Assembly (NCBI GenBank): GCA_028698875.1 | Contig: JAQVVR010000006.1 | Coordinates: 1-46,923, forward strand | Length of the DNA: 46,923 nucleotides | Direction: 5' to 3' | DNA from: Candidatus Izemoplasmatales bacterium | GTDB lineage: Bacteria; Bacillota_I; Bacilli_A; Izemoplasmatales; Hujiaoplasmataceae | Shown here: positions 1 through 7,942 of the stretch, in pieces | How positions within the stretch are numbered: position 1 is the first letter of the stretch | Layout of the letters: each line of letters begins with the position of its first letter | Translations under genes and position numbers: made by a program | The notes under the pieces: generated by a model | Told to the model about the DNA's origin: nothing | The model's database searches: none | The model's input: only the letters and a program-made list of their open reading frames with translations

Positions 1-1
1 A

Positions 2-92
2 TGGCGGAGGAGGGGGGATTCGAACCCCCGCACCGGGTTAACGATCTACTAGCTTTCCAAGCCAGCCCCTTCAGCCACTTGGGTACTCCTCC
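2..92 (-). tRNA. tRNA-Ser (anticodon GGA)
   Basis: Read on the minus strand this is a 91-nt class II tRNA with an encoded CCA end. The acceptor arms GGAGGAG and CTCCTCC pair, followed by discriminator G and CCA. The anticodon stem is CTGGC/GCTAG and the 7-base loop TTGGAAA holds GGA, which reads UCC/UCU. The T-arm GGGGG-TTCGAAT-CCCCC is intact, and a long variable arm typical of tRNA-Ser is present. It is downstream of a second tRNA-Ser but has its own promoter. Confidence 0.96.
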
Positions 93-131
93 ACATATTA
101 CTGAATCGTTCTTGTTTTTGCGTCCGATATC

Positions 132-160
132 ATTATATCAATGCACATAAATAAAAACAA
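132..160 (-). promoter_or_regulatory. Promoter of tRNA-Ser(GGA)
   Basis: On the minus strand, -35 TTGTTT (155-160), a 17-base spacer and -10 TATAAT (132-137) are seen. The spacer ends in TGA, giving the extended -10 TGATATAAT. It lies about 40 bases upstream of the mature tRNA 5' end, which leaves room for a short 5' leader to be removed by RNase P. Confidence 0.75.
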
Positions 161-180
161 CTTTTTTTGTCAGTATTCGA

Positions 181-213
181 AAAAGAAAAGGCGATCAAAT
201 CTTAATCGCCTTT
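181..213 (-). terminator. Terminator after tRNA-Ser(GCT)
   Basis: A perfect 9-bp stem AAAGGCGAT/ATCGCCTTT (187-195 with 205-213) is followed, on the minus strand, by the T-rich run TTTTCTTTT. It separates the two tRNA-Ser transcription units. Confidence 0.8.
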
Positions 214-224
214 AAATTTTTTTC

Positions 225-315
225 TGGCGGAGTAAGAGAGATTTGAACTCTCGCGCCGGTTCCCCGACCTACGCCCTTAGCAGGGGCGCCTCTTCGACCA
301 CTTGAGTATTACTCC
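225..315 (-). tRNA. tRNA-Ser (anticodon GCT)
   Basis: This 91-nt minus-strand tRNA has an encoded CCA end. The acceptor stem is GGAGTAA/TTACTCC and the anticodon stem CGCCC/GGGCG encloses the loop CTGCTAA, so the anticodon is GCT (reads AGC/AGU). The T-loop TTCAAAT and a long variable arm confirm a class II serine tRNA. With the neighbour at 2-92 it forms a pair of serine isoacceptors covering both serine codon families. Confidence 0.96.
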
Positions 316-320
316 ATTAA

Positions 321-361
321 ACAGTCAGCCATTTTATAGTACTCTATTTTTGGCTGACTGT
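321..361. repeat. 10-bp inverted repeat spanning a promoter-like region
   Basis: ACAGTCAGCC (321-330) is the exact reverse complement of GGCTGACTGT (352-361), with a 21-base loop. It could be the terminator of the membrane protein gene at 371-1078, but the T tail on the minus strand is poor (TTTAAT). The same stretch read on the minus strand has TTGACA overlapping the outer arm and TATAAA in the loop (20-base spacing), so it may also be the tRNA-Ser(GCT) promoter. Confidence 0.5.
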
Positions 362-370
362 CAATATTAT

Positions 371-1078
371 TTAACTTACCGGTGTCTCATTTTCCTTAGG
401 CTCTTCAACCTCTGGTTGGGGGTTTTTTTGTTTTGGTTCTTCTATGACCGGCTCCGATATCGTCTTATCGACGATTGGTTGGGGACTTGCGGCTTTTTTG
501 GCTTCGTTCAGAGCTTTCGATTGTTCTCGATAAAGTTTATATCCGCCAAACCCATCATATCCTAAGTATGCACCGCCGGCAACCGAGATGAATAAAACAA
601 TCCATCCAAGGGTCGTCATAATGTTTTGATTCAAAACTGCCAAGACAAACAATACCGATCCTAAAGTTAGGCTCACCAAATGAAACCAAAATTTCGTCGG
701 TTCCGTTTTTTCATCAAAGAAATACATAGAAACGAAATAGATTAATCCGCGAGCATAGAAGAAAACCGCTAACAAATATCCATACAACGAAATCCAAAAC
801 GGATCACTTGCATTGCCCGAGAATACCACATAAATCATCAATCCACCCATAATCGTATCGAAAATTATTTCAATCAAATTGATAGTTCTCAGCACTTCTT
901 TTTTCAGCGTTTTTAGAAGCGGAACGACGCGTAGTAAAGAAAAAATCACAATGGCAATCCCGGTGGTCGCATATACGACCTGAACTTCAAACAGTTTGAT
1001 TAAAATTCCTCCAGCAATCAAAATTGCCGCTAGGATCCATTTAATCAGCCAACCGTAACCAAATTTTGTCTTTGTCAT
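371..1078 (-). CDS. Six-TM membrane protein with acidic proline-rich tail
   Basis: I do not recognise the family. The 235-residue protein has about six hydrophobic segments (near 12-30, 36-56, 68-86, 95-119, 130-149 and 156-176), a layout loosely like HdeD/DUF308 membrane proteins, though no family motif is visible. A cytoplasmic-looking tail from about 185 is rich in Lys, Pro and Glu (repeated EEP/EEPK) and is probably disordered. The start at 1078 was chosen because AAGGAGG sits 8 bases upstream; an in-frame ATG at 1111 lacks a site. A TATAAT box at 1131-1136 suggests its own promoter. It is the last protein gene before the tRNA-Ser pair. Function is unknown. Confidence 0.75.
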   Translation of the reverse strand: MTKTKFGYGWLIKWILAAILIAGGILIKLFEVQVVYATTGIAIVIFSLLRVVPLLKTLKKEVLRTINLIEIIFDTIMGGLMIYVVFSGNASDPFWISLYGYLLAVFFYARGLIYFVSMYFFDEKTEPTKFWFHLVSLTLGSVLFVLAVLNQNIMTTLGWIVLFISVAGGAYLGYDGFGGYKLYREQSKALNEAKKAASPQPIVDKTISEPVIEEPKQKNPQPEVEEPKENETPVS

Positions 1079-1174
1079 GTTAAAAACCCTCCTTTTAGTT
1101 TTTGGGTTCAATAATCATCATATCATTTCTATTATAAACTATTTTTTGACAATGTAACAGTATCCCAAAATAAA

Positions 1175-2767
1175 TTATTCATTTTCTCGAAAAACATAGA
1201 TTTGTTTCTTGCCAAGACTCTTTGCCATATACAAAGCATCATCGGCCTCTTTAATATAATTATCAAGCGACTGCGTAATCGCTTTATTTGACCCAGCAAC
1301 TCCAAAACTGGCACTTGTTTTCATTGAACGTCCATTATGAACAAAGACTTGCTTGGCAACATTTTCACATAATACTCTGGCAGTGTTTTTTGCTTCTTCA
1401 ATCGTCTTTCCTTTTTGAAAAATGATAAACTCTTCACCACCATACCGAGCAAATAAATAGTCGTCGGTAAGTTCTTTTGAAATCAAGGCTGTCGCTTCTT
1501 GCAAAACATAATCGCCCGCTTGATGGCCATAGATGTCATTAATTGACTTGAAATCATCCAAATCGAACATTATTACAGTAATCGTTTGTTTTTGCTCAAT
1601 GGCTTTATCAAAGTACTCCAATGCTTTTTGAAAGAAATAGCGGCGATTATAAATCTTTGTTAAATCATCATATTCAGCGAAGATTTCCATTTTTCGCAAT
1701 TCATTTTTATGCTCAGTTATATCTTGATAATAAACTGTATATCCTGATATTGCCTGTTTTTTATTATATAAAGTCGTCATTTGCGCAAAAAAGATCCGTT
1801 CTTCTCCGTGATCGTTTAAAGTCAGTTCGTGTTCAAACTTATTCGTCAAATCTACAAACACGCCCGGATCAAATGCTTCAAATGAATGTAGGGTTAAATG
1901 CTCATTTTCATTAACCCGTCCCTCTATAAAATGCTTGGCAACTTTGTTAGCTTCAATAATCGCATAACCATCATCTAAAATTAAAATTGGGAAATCCGAT
2001 TCTGTAAAAATTTGTCGATAGGCAAGCGGAATCAAATCAAACAGTTCAAATTTAATTAAAAGAATAAAGGTAACCAAAGAAAACATTCCCGAAAAAAATG
2101 GCGAGACATCTATTGACAGGGTTTGATCTCTTATAATGGCGGTAAATATCATGACCAATGATAATCCACAAGTTAACAAAAAGATTAGTGCTCTTTTTTT
2201 GGCTGTTCGAGCACTTTTGCGATACAATGCATAATAATTTGCCAGTGCCATAACCGCAAGTATCGTATTATATCCCATCATAGTATAATACATTATTCCT
2301 TTGTTAAAGGAAATGCCTGAATAGCCCCCACCAATCCAAGAGTTTGTCACCACTTCATGTGATTGAAAGAACAATAATTGAATTCCCGTTCCGGTTGGTT
2401 CGATCGTAGCCGGATATAAAAAATTAGAAATCGTTGACATTGCTGGTATTATCATAATAATAGCGATGTGCCACCATTTAAATCGCATTCTATTTCGCTT
2501 TTGCAGTACCGATAAAAGAAACCACATAACCCCAAAATATGGAATACAAAGGTACTGCAAATGGCTAAACCAAATTTGTGCTATCGGACTTTCACTAAGA
2601 ACAAAACCGGCAGTAAAAAACATATACCCGCAGTTCAAAATGGCAAGATATGCGATTATCTTGATCCCAGTTATTTGATTTTTTCTGGTTATTATATATA
2701 TAAATGCCACTAATAACAAGATGCTACTGGACAACAATAAGGTCGCAATTGCGATATCTGGTCGCAT
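1175..2767 (-). CDS. Membrane 7TM-PAS-GGDEF diguanylate cyclase
   Basis: This is a predicted diguanylate cyclase making c-di-GMP from two GTP. In the 530 residues, an N-terminal seven-helix membrane region (about 5-245, like the 7TM input domain of histidine kinases) is followed by a PAS-like domain (about 255-352) and a GGDEF domain (about 360-528). The active-site motif is GGEEF at 443-447, and the upstream metal-binding stretch FDLDDFKSIND (401-411) is intact, so activity is likely. The allosteric inhibitory RxxD site that should lie just before the motif is absent (Thr434 and Tyr437 there). The ribosome site is GAGGGGAGG. It lies 40 bases downstream of tex with no visible promoter, so cotranscription is likely. 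The input signal is unknown. Confidence 0.9.
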   Translation of the reverse strand: MRPDIAIATLLLSSSILLLVAFIYIITRKNQITGIKIIAYLAILNCGYMFFTAGFVLSESPIAQIWFSHLQYLCIPYFGVMWFLLSVLQKRNRMRFKWWHIAIIMIIPAMSTISNFLYPATIEPTGTGIQLLFFQSHEVVTNSWIGGGYSGISFNKGIMYYTMMGYNTILAVMALANYYALYRKSARTAKKRALIFLLTCGLSLVMIFTAIIRDQTLSIDVSPFFSGMFSLVTFILLIKFELFDLIPLAYRQIFTESDFPILILDDGYAIIEANKVAKHFIEGRVNENEHLTLHSFEAFDPGVFVDLTNKFEHELTLNDHGEERIFFAQMTTLYNKKQAISGYTVYYQDITEHKNELRKMEIFAEYDDLTKIYNRRYFFQKALEYFDKAIEQKQTITVIMFDLDDFKSINDIYGHQAGDYVLQEATALISKELTDDYLFARYGGEEFIIFQKGKTIEEAKNTARVLCENVAKQVFVHNGRSMKTSASFGVAGSNKAITQSLDNYIKEADDALYMAKSLGKKQIYVFRENE

Positions 2768-2807
2768 ATCTTTTCCTCCCCTCGGATTACATTGTTCTTG
2801 TCAAACT

Positions 2808-5009
2808 CTACATGCCTTTTTTTGCTTGCTCTTCGGGATTTAGCATTGTTAATTGCAGACGTTTACGTGATAAATCAACCGAAATGACCCACACCTTAAC
2901 AATATCTCCAACCGATACCGCTTCCAACGGATGCTTAATATATGATTTACTCATTTTTGAGATGTGAACTAATCCCGCCTCTTTAATGCCACAATCAACA
3001 AAAGCTCCAAAATCAACGACATTACGAACCGTTCCCTGTAATTCCATTCCCGGCTGTAAATCCTCTAATTTTAAAAGTTCACTCTTTAACAACGGTTGTG
3101 GGTAATTATCCCTAACATCCCGTTGCGGCGTGGAAATTGCTTCTAACAAATCCGTCAAAGTTATTGTTTTAATATCCAAAGCGCGGGCAAGATGATCGCG
3201 ATCAGCAATTCCCGCTTTTAACTGGCCAATTGGTGAGCCAATATCTTCGGGATTTAAATTAATTAGTTTTAATACTTTTAAGGCCAATTCATAACTTTCC
3301 GGATGAATGGGTGTTCGATCTAGCGGATTCTCCGAATCGGGAATGCGCAAAAAACCGACTGCTTGCTCAAAAATTTTCGGCCCCAGCTTGGCAACTTTTT
3401 TTAGTGCTTCGCGGGTCTTAAATGGACCGTTTTCCTCTCTGTATTTAACGACATTTGCGGCTACCGCAAATGATAAACCGGAAACATATTTTAAAAGAGA
3501 CGCTGATGCTGTATTAACATTTACTCCAACTTGGTTAACCGCTGTTGAGACAACAAAATCTAAAGATTCAGCTAGTTTACTTTGCGATACATCGTGTTGA
3601 TATTGTCCTACGCCAATCGCCTTGGGGTCGATTTTTACCAATTCCGATAAAGGGTCTTGCATCCGTCGGGCGATACTAATCGCCGATCGTTCTTCAACGT
3701 GAAATTCAGGAAACTCTTCTCGGGCCAGTTCCGAAGCCGAATATACTGAAGCCCCGGCCTCACTGACAATTACATAATATACCGGTGTGGTAATTTCTTT
3801 AATCAAATCAACAACAAACGCTTCCGTTTCTCGCGAAGCAGTTCCGTTACCAATGGCAATAATATCAATATGATATTTATCAATTAAGGTTTTGATTTTC
3901 GCTTTTGCCGCTTCAACCTTCTGATAATCGGGAATCGCTCCCAGTTTGGCTTCGTGTGGATAGATGACGCACTTGTCAATGAATTTACCAAATTGATCAA
4001 TCACTGCCACTTTACATCCCGTTCGAAAGGCGGGATCAATTCCTAAAACCATTTTCCCCTTCATTGGTGGCTGTAAAAGTAAACTTCTTAGATTCTCAGA
4101 GAATAATTTAATTGCGGAATCTTCTGCTCGTTCCGTAAATTCGCTCCGAATTTCTCGTTCAATAGCTCCACTAATCAATCGTTTATACGCATCTGCAATT
4201 GCTTCTTCAATCAAAGGATTAACAATGGATGTGTTTTCACCGATGACTTGTCTTGTTAAATAGTTGATAATGTCATCCGTATCGATGACAATCGAAACGG
4301 AAATAACTTTTTCATTTTCTGCTCGGTTGATTGCCAAAATACGATGCAACTTAATCGTTTTCAACGCTTCTTCATATTCATAATAATTTTGATAAGTGGC
4401 GTACTCGTCCACAGCATCTTTTTTCTTTTTAGTTACGATTTTTCCGGATCTGCTCGTGTAATCGCGAATCCATTTGCGATAGGTGGCATTATCCGATATC
4501 ATCTCGGCGATTATATATTTGGCTCCCGTAAATGCCGCCTCGATAGTTGGGACGGCTTCCGTAATATACAGCAACGCCAAATCATCAATTTTATCAATAT
4601 TGGGAAATGTCATTATGGTTTTTGCCAACGGCTCTAATCCCTTAGCAATCGCCTCAGTTGCTTTGGTTTTCTTCTTTTCTTTATAGGGGCGATATATATC
4701 TTCTAAATCAACAAGCTTGGCCGCTTCATCAATTTTGACTTTTAGTTCTGCGGTTAACATGCCCTTTTCATCTATTAAGCGCGTGATATCGTCTTTACGT
4801 TTCTGTAAATTTTGTCCATATTCATATTCCTTTTCAATGACCCGAATCTGTTCTTCATCCAAAGAACCAGTCATTTCTTTGCGATATCGGGCAATGAAGG
4901 GCACGGTATTCCCTTCACCTAAAAGATCAAGAACCGTCTTGACCTGTGTATCTTTGATGTGGATATTGGCCGCAACAGCCTTTATCAGTTCAGCATTAAC
5001 ATACTCCAT
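2808..5009 (-). CDS. tex: Tex, S1-domain RNA-binding transcription accessory protein
   Basis: Tex is a conserved nucleic-acid-binding protein associated with RNA polymerase and transcript handling. The 733 residues show the usual order: a helical N-terminal region, a YqgF/RNase H-like domain starting at MVLGIDPAFRTGCKVAVID (mid-protein), helix-hairpin-helix segments (NTASASLLKYVSGL and the following VAKLGPKIFEQ stretch), and a C-terminal S1 domain (GTVRNVVDFGAFVDCG, then GLVHIS). Length fits the family (about 720-780). The ATG at 5009 is preferred over a GTG at 5018 because the GTG lies inside the ribosome site AAGGGTGAT. An extended -10 promoter lies upstream. Confidence 0.96.
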   Translation of the reverse strand: MEYVNAELIKAVAANIHIKDTQVKTVLDLLGEGNTVPFIARYRKEMTGSLDEEQIRVIEKEYEYGQNLQKRKDDITRLIDEKGMLTAELKVKIDEAAKLVDLEDIYRPYKEKKKTKATEAIAKGLEPLAKTIMTFPNIDKIDDLALLYITEAVPTIEAAFTGAKYIIAEMISDNATYRKWIRDYTSRSGKIVTKKKKDAVDEYATYQNYYEYEEALKTIKLHRILAINRAENEKVISVSIVIDTDDIINYLTRQVIGENTSIVNPLIEEAIADAYKRLISGAIEREIRSEFTERAEDSAIKLFSENLRSLLLQPPMKGKMVLGIDPAFRTGCKVAVIDQFGKFIDKCVIYPHEAKLGAIPDYQKVEAAKAKIKTLIDKYHIDIIAIGNGTASRETEAFVVDLIKEITTPVYYVIVSEAGASVYSASELAREEFPEFHVEERSAISIARRMQDPLSELVKIDPKAIGVGQYQHDVSQSKLAESLDFVVSTAVNQVGVNVNTASASLLKYVSGLSFAVAANVVKYREENGPFKTREALKKVAKLGPKIFEQAVGFLRIPDSENPLDRTPIHPESYELALKVLKLINLNPEDIGSPIGQLKAGIADRDHLARALDIKTITLTDLLEAISTPQRDVRDNYPQPLLKSELLKLEDLQPGMELQGTVRNVVDFGAFVDCGIKEAGLVHISKMSKSYIKHPLEAVSVGDIVKVWVISVDLSRKRLQLTMLNPEEQAKKGM

Positions 5010-5042
5010 GACAATCACCCTTTTCAGTCTGAATCACCTATA

Positions 5043-5051
5043 TTTATACCA
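5043..5051 (-). promoter_or_regulatory. Extended -10 promoter of tex
   Basis: Minus-strand TGGTATAAA lies about 35 bases upstream of the tex start codon. No convincing -35 was seen, consistent with an extended -10 promoter. Confidence 0.55.
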
Positions 5052-5080
5052 TAAAACTCATGTTTTTCCTATATGGATAA

Positions 5081-5101
5081 TAAAAAAACCCTTACGGGTT
5101 T
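5081..5101 (-). terminator. Terminator after the thioredoxin-like gene
   Basis: Minus-strand hairpin AAACCC-GTAA-GGGTTT is followed directly by TTTT and A/T, 20 bases past the stop of the gene at 5120-5653. Confidence 0.8.
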
Positions 5102-5119
5102 GTTTATAGTATTCTTCAA

Positions 5120-5653
5120 TTATTCAAACGGTGTATAATTACCCGCTTCAACTTGATGTAAAACATCCAAAATCGTAGCATCATCTGAATATGCGGTATT
5201 GAAAACTCCATCCGCAACTGAGATCAACATTGGTGATAATCCCAAAAAGGTTTGTGTTTTGCCAATGGCATCTAAAAACGCATCACTAGCGGCGGTATCT
5301 TCCGTAATAGCATCCAAATCAACGAAGAAAATCACTTCTGCGTCTTTGTTAAGTTTTGCGGCAATTCGCAATACTTCTTTTTGCATAGCGATACAATCGT
5401 CCTGATCAGCGTTATAGAAATATACAACATAATTCTGTAGTTGAACCGCTTGATCATCTTTTTGCGTTAAAATTGTGCCATATGTTGTGATGTGTTGATC
5501 GGAATAGTCGTCATAATCACCAAGATTAGTCAGCGCATCGGAAAGATATGCTATCCCTACTACAACCAACACCAAAATGATTAAACCTACTATCACCTTT
5601 AAAAGAAGTGTATGTTCTTGTTCCTTTTTAAAACCTTTAGCGTATGTTGCCAT
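5120..5653 (-). CDS. Membrane-anchored thioredoxin-fold protein lacking CxxC
   Basis: The 177-residue protein has one N-terminal membrane anchor (about 17-36) and an extracytoplasmic thioredoxin-like domain. Visible hallmarks are the beta strand YVVYFY (75-80), a helix after the active-site position, a strand VIFFVDLD (107-114) and the cis-proline turn SPMLISVADG (140-149). The redox motif is degenerate: only Cys87 remains, in DDCIAM, so a dithiol oxidoreductase role is doubtful; a binding or monothiol role is possible. The start at 5653 follows GAGGTGA; an upstream in-frame start at 5704 coincides with the promoter -35. It has its own promoter and terminator, so it is monocistronic. Confidence 0.8.
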   Translation of the reverse strand: MATYAKGFKKEQEHTLLLKVIVGLIILVLVVVGIAYLSDALTNLGDYDDYSDQHITTYGTILTQKDDQAVQLQNYVVYFYNADQDDCIAMQKEVLRIAAKLNKDAEVIFFVDLDAITEDTAASDAFLDAIGKTQTFLGLSPMLISVADGVFNTAYSDDATILDVLHQVEAGNYTPFE

Positions 5654-5675
5654 ATTTTTCACCTCAGTAGATATA

Positions 5676-5704
5676 ATTTTACCCAATTTCCCGGTTTTTT
5701 GCAA
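5676..5704 (-). promoter_or_regulatory. Promoter of the thioredoxin-like gene
   Basis: Minus-strand -35 TTGCAA (5699-5704), a 17-base spacer and -10 TAAAAT (5676-5681) lie 22 bases upstream of the start codon. Confidence 0.65.
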
Positions 5705-5740
5705 GCATTATTTCTGGTTTAGCCAAAACACGCCTTCCAA

Positions 5741-6064
5741 TCATTCCACAACACAAAATCCAATGGCATATGCTTTTTCATGGGCTATCGAAATTGTGAT
5801 GTTTCCAACGGACAAATCCGGAGAAATAAGATATGGTTTTCCCACTTCATCATTTAGAACCACTAATTGGGAAAACGGAATTTTGCCGATTGCTTTGACA
5901 ATCGCCTCTTTTACCGCGAACCGCCCTGCCAAAAATTCTTGTTTTCGACGCATAGAAATAAATCCTTGATACATAATAACTTCTTCAGGTGACAAAATTT
6001 TATTAACTAATGTTGGCTTAACCCTGATGATTTCAACAATGTCGCAGCCAATCCCCTTAATCAT
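5741..6064 (-). CDS. acpS: Holo-[acyl-carrier-protein] synthase
   Basis: AcpS transfers 4'-phosphopantetheine from CoA to the serine of apo-ACP, activating it for fatty acid synthesis. The 107 residues carry the N-terminal metal-binding motif GIGCDIVEI (4-12), the central FLAGRFAVKEAIVKA with the catalytic Glu, and a C-terminal SIAHEKAYA in place of the more common SISH. Length is slightly short but complete. The start follows TAAGGAGG, and the first four bases overlap the whiA stop, indicating translational coupling. It is the last gene of the run that starts at hprK or further upstream. Confidence 0.95.
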   Translation of the reverse strand: MIKGIGCDIVEIIRVKPTLVNKILSPEEVIMYQGFISMRRKQEFLAGRFAVKEAIVKAIGKIPFSQLVVLNDEVGKPYLISPDLSVGNITISIAHEKAYAIGFCVVE

Positions 6065-7011
6065 TGGTTTTCCTCCTTAAGAAGATATTGCGTCGCAAGA
6101 TCTTTCAAAGCTCGAAATCGGTGATTGAGTGCTGATTTCGAAATTGGTTCAGGAAAATGCGTTTTTGATATCGAAGCCAGCTCCAGAAGGGTTGCCTCCG
6201 GGTAAGTCTTTCGTAAAAATATCGCTTCCTTAAGACTTTTGGTAATTTCACTTGTGCCTTTGGTTTCAACAATTGTAATGTAGCCGAGTTGTTTATTCGC
6301 TGCATCCATTGCTTTTTTTTCGTTAGCGATATCACAATTAATCACACGATTGATTGAGTTTTTAAAGTCGCGTTTTATACGACTGTCTTCATATACGAAT
6401 AATTGATTGGTCGCGCCTGTCACCCGCAAAAAATCGGAAATTCTTTCCGCTTCTTTCATATATGTGATATAACCTCGTTTGTTTTGTGCGACCTTAGCGT
6501 TTAGGTTAAACTCATCAGCGATTTTTTGAATTACTTCTGCCTGTTTTTGCGAATATGTCTGAATTTCTAAATGATACGCGGATGTTTCTGGACTGTTGAT
6601 GGATCCGCCCGCTAAAAACGCACCCCGCAAATACGCGCGTTTGCAACATTCTTTCTTAATTATGGCTTCATCAACATCTTGAAAGAACAAAGCGTTTTTA
6701 TTAATTAGCGATAATTCGTTTAAAATTGTTTCCACTTTATCTTCAATCCGAATCATGAATATATCATTTTTTCGCAGTCTTACCTGTTGCTTACTCATGA
6801 TAATTAATTCAACATGATATAAATCTTTTATTAATCGGATTATTTCTCGAATAACAGCATTATTAGTTGTCTGAAATGTCAAAGCTAAACCTTTGCTTGA
6901 TATCTCAATGGCGCCACCAACATGCAAAAGCGCGGAAAGCTCCGCGATGTTGCAACAAGTTAAATTTTTTAGGTTAGCTAGTTCGGTTTTGACATCGGTC
7001 GCAAAGGACAT
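6061..7011 (-). CDS. whiA: WhiA, LAGLIDADG-derived DNA-binding regulator
   Basis: WhiA is a DNA-binding protein found in nearly all Gram-positive bacteria, tied to sporulation in Streptomyces and to cell division and chromosome segregation in Bacillus. The 316 residues show the degenerate homing-endonuclease fold, with LRGAFLAGGSINSP in the middle of the first half, followed by a C-terminal helix-turn-helix (about 225-310, ending SALNHRFRALKDLA). The family's length of about 310-330 is matched. It lies 4 bases after trxB. In Bacillus its neighbours are rapZ and yvcK; both are missing here. The ribosome site is AGAGGTAAC. Confidence 0.96.
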   Translation of the reverse strand: MSFATDVKTELANLKNLTCCNIAELSALLHVGGAIEISSKGLALTFQTTNNAVIREIIRLIKDLYHVELIIMSKQQVRLRKNDIFMIRIEDKVETILNELSLINKNALFFQDVDEAIIKKECCKRAYLRGAFLAGGSINSPETSAYHLEIQTYSQKQAEVIQKIADEFNLNAKVAQNKRGYITYMKEAERISDFLRVTGATNQLFVYEDSRIKRDFKNSINRVINCDIANEKKAMDAANKQLGYITIVETKGTSEITKSLKEAIFLRKTYPEATLLELASISKTHFPEPISKSALNHRFRALKDLATQYLLKEENQ

Positions 7012-7015
7012 TTTG

Positions 7016-7942
7016 TTACCTCTTTTTTAAACAATTATCTAAGTACTTGATTGCTCCAAGCGCCGCAATTGCCCCATCAGAAATCGCAGTGGCAATCAAA
7101 CGATAATCTTTTTTTGTGACATCACCACAGGCATAAAGCCCTTGAATACTGGTTTGCATCTCGGGAGAAACGCGAATAAACCCCTCCTCATCAGTAACTG
7201 ACAAGTCTCTGATGAAAGCTGTTTCCGGCTTGTTTCCCACATATATAAAGACACCTTGAACGGAAATTAGGATTGCTTCTTGGGTTTTTAGGTTAGTAAC
7301 ATTTAAACCTTCAATACACTCATTTCCGCAGAATCCGGTTACCTGTGTCTCGGTTAAAATCCTGATTTTGGGGTTGTTCTGAATTCGTTTAATCAGACCG
7401 TTATTGGCGGTAAAATCGTGCAGATCATGAATTAAGGTTACCGATTGACAAATGCGACTGAGGTAATTGCTTTCTTCCAAAGCAGAATCACCCCCGCCAA
7501 TGACTGCAACATCTTTATTTTCAAAAAAGATGCCATCGCATACGGCACAGTACGATAACCCGTTACCTACAAACCGACTTTCATTTGGAACATTGAGGGT
7601 TTTCGGATTGGTTCCGGATGCAATAATTACTGCATCGGCTTGATATTCATCATCATCGGTTATCACAATAAATCCCGTCGCGGTTTTTTTAATTTTTTGC
7701 ACGCGACCATATGTGTCGTCTATCTCTAAATCGTGGAGATGCGTGACCATTTTTTGTACCAATTCTTCGGCAGTAACCCGTCCAAAACCTAAATAATTAT
7801 CTACTTGGTATGTCGAACGAATTCTGCCTCCCGGAGTACTCTTATCAAGAATAACAATGTCTTTATTGGCCCGTTTGGCATAAATCGCCGCCATCATTCC
7901 TGCCGGGCCACAACCAACGATTACCAACTCATGCTTTTTCAT
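7016..7942 (-). CDS. trxB: Thioredoxin reductase (NADPH, FAD)
   Basis: TrxB passes electrons from NADPH through FAD to thioredoxin. The 308 residues contain the FAD-binding GCGPAGMMAA (10-19), the redox-active CAVC (132-135), the NADPH-binding GGGDSALEE (149-157) and a C-terminal ACGDV that contacts FAD. Length is typical of the low-molecular-weight class. The start at 7942 is the first ATG; a TTG at 7948 is in frame but has no better ribosome site. The gene overlaps the end of lgt by 14 bases. A ferredoxin- or flavodoxin-reductase-like role cannot be fully excluded, but the CxxC argues for TrxB. Confidence 0.93.
   Translation of the reverse strand: MKKHELVIVGCGPAGMMAAIYAKRANKDIVILDKSTPGGRIRSTYQVDNYLGFGRVTAEELVQKMVTHLHDLEIDDTYGRVQKIKKTATGFIVITDDDEYQADAVIIASGTNPKTLNVPNESRFVGNGLSYCAVCDGIFFENKDVAVIGGGDSALEESNYLSRICQSVTLIHDLHDFTANNGLIKRIQNNPKIRILTETQVTGFCGNECIEGLNVTNLKTQEAILISVQGVFIYVGNKPETAFIRDLSVTDEEGFIRVSPEMQTSIQGLYACGDVTKKDYRLIATAISDGAIAALGAIKYLDNCLKKR

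Noticed and set aside
302-565. Plus-strand open frames lying across minus-strand genes
   Set aside because: They overlap well-supported genes, lack ribosome sites and show no family motifs.
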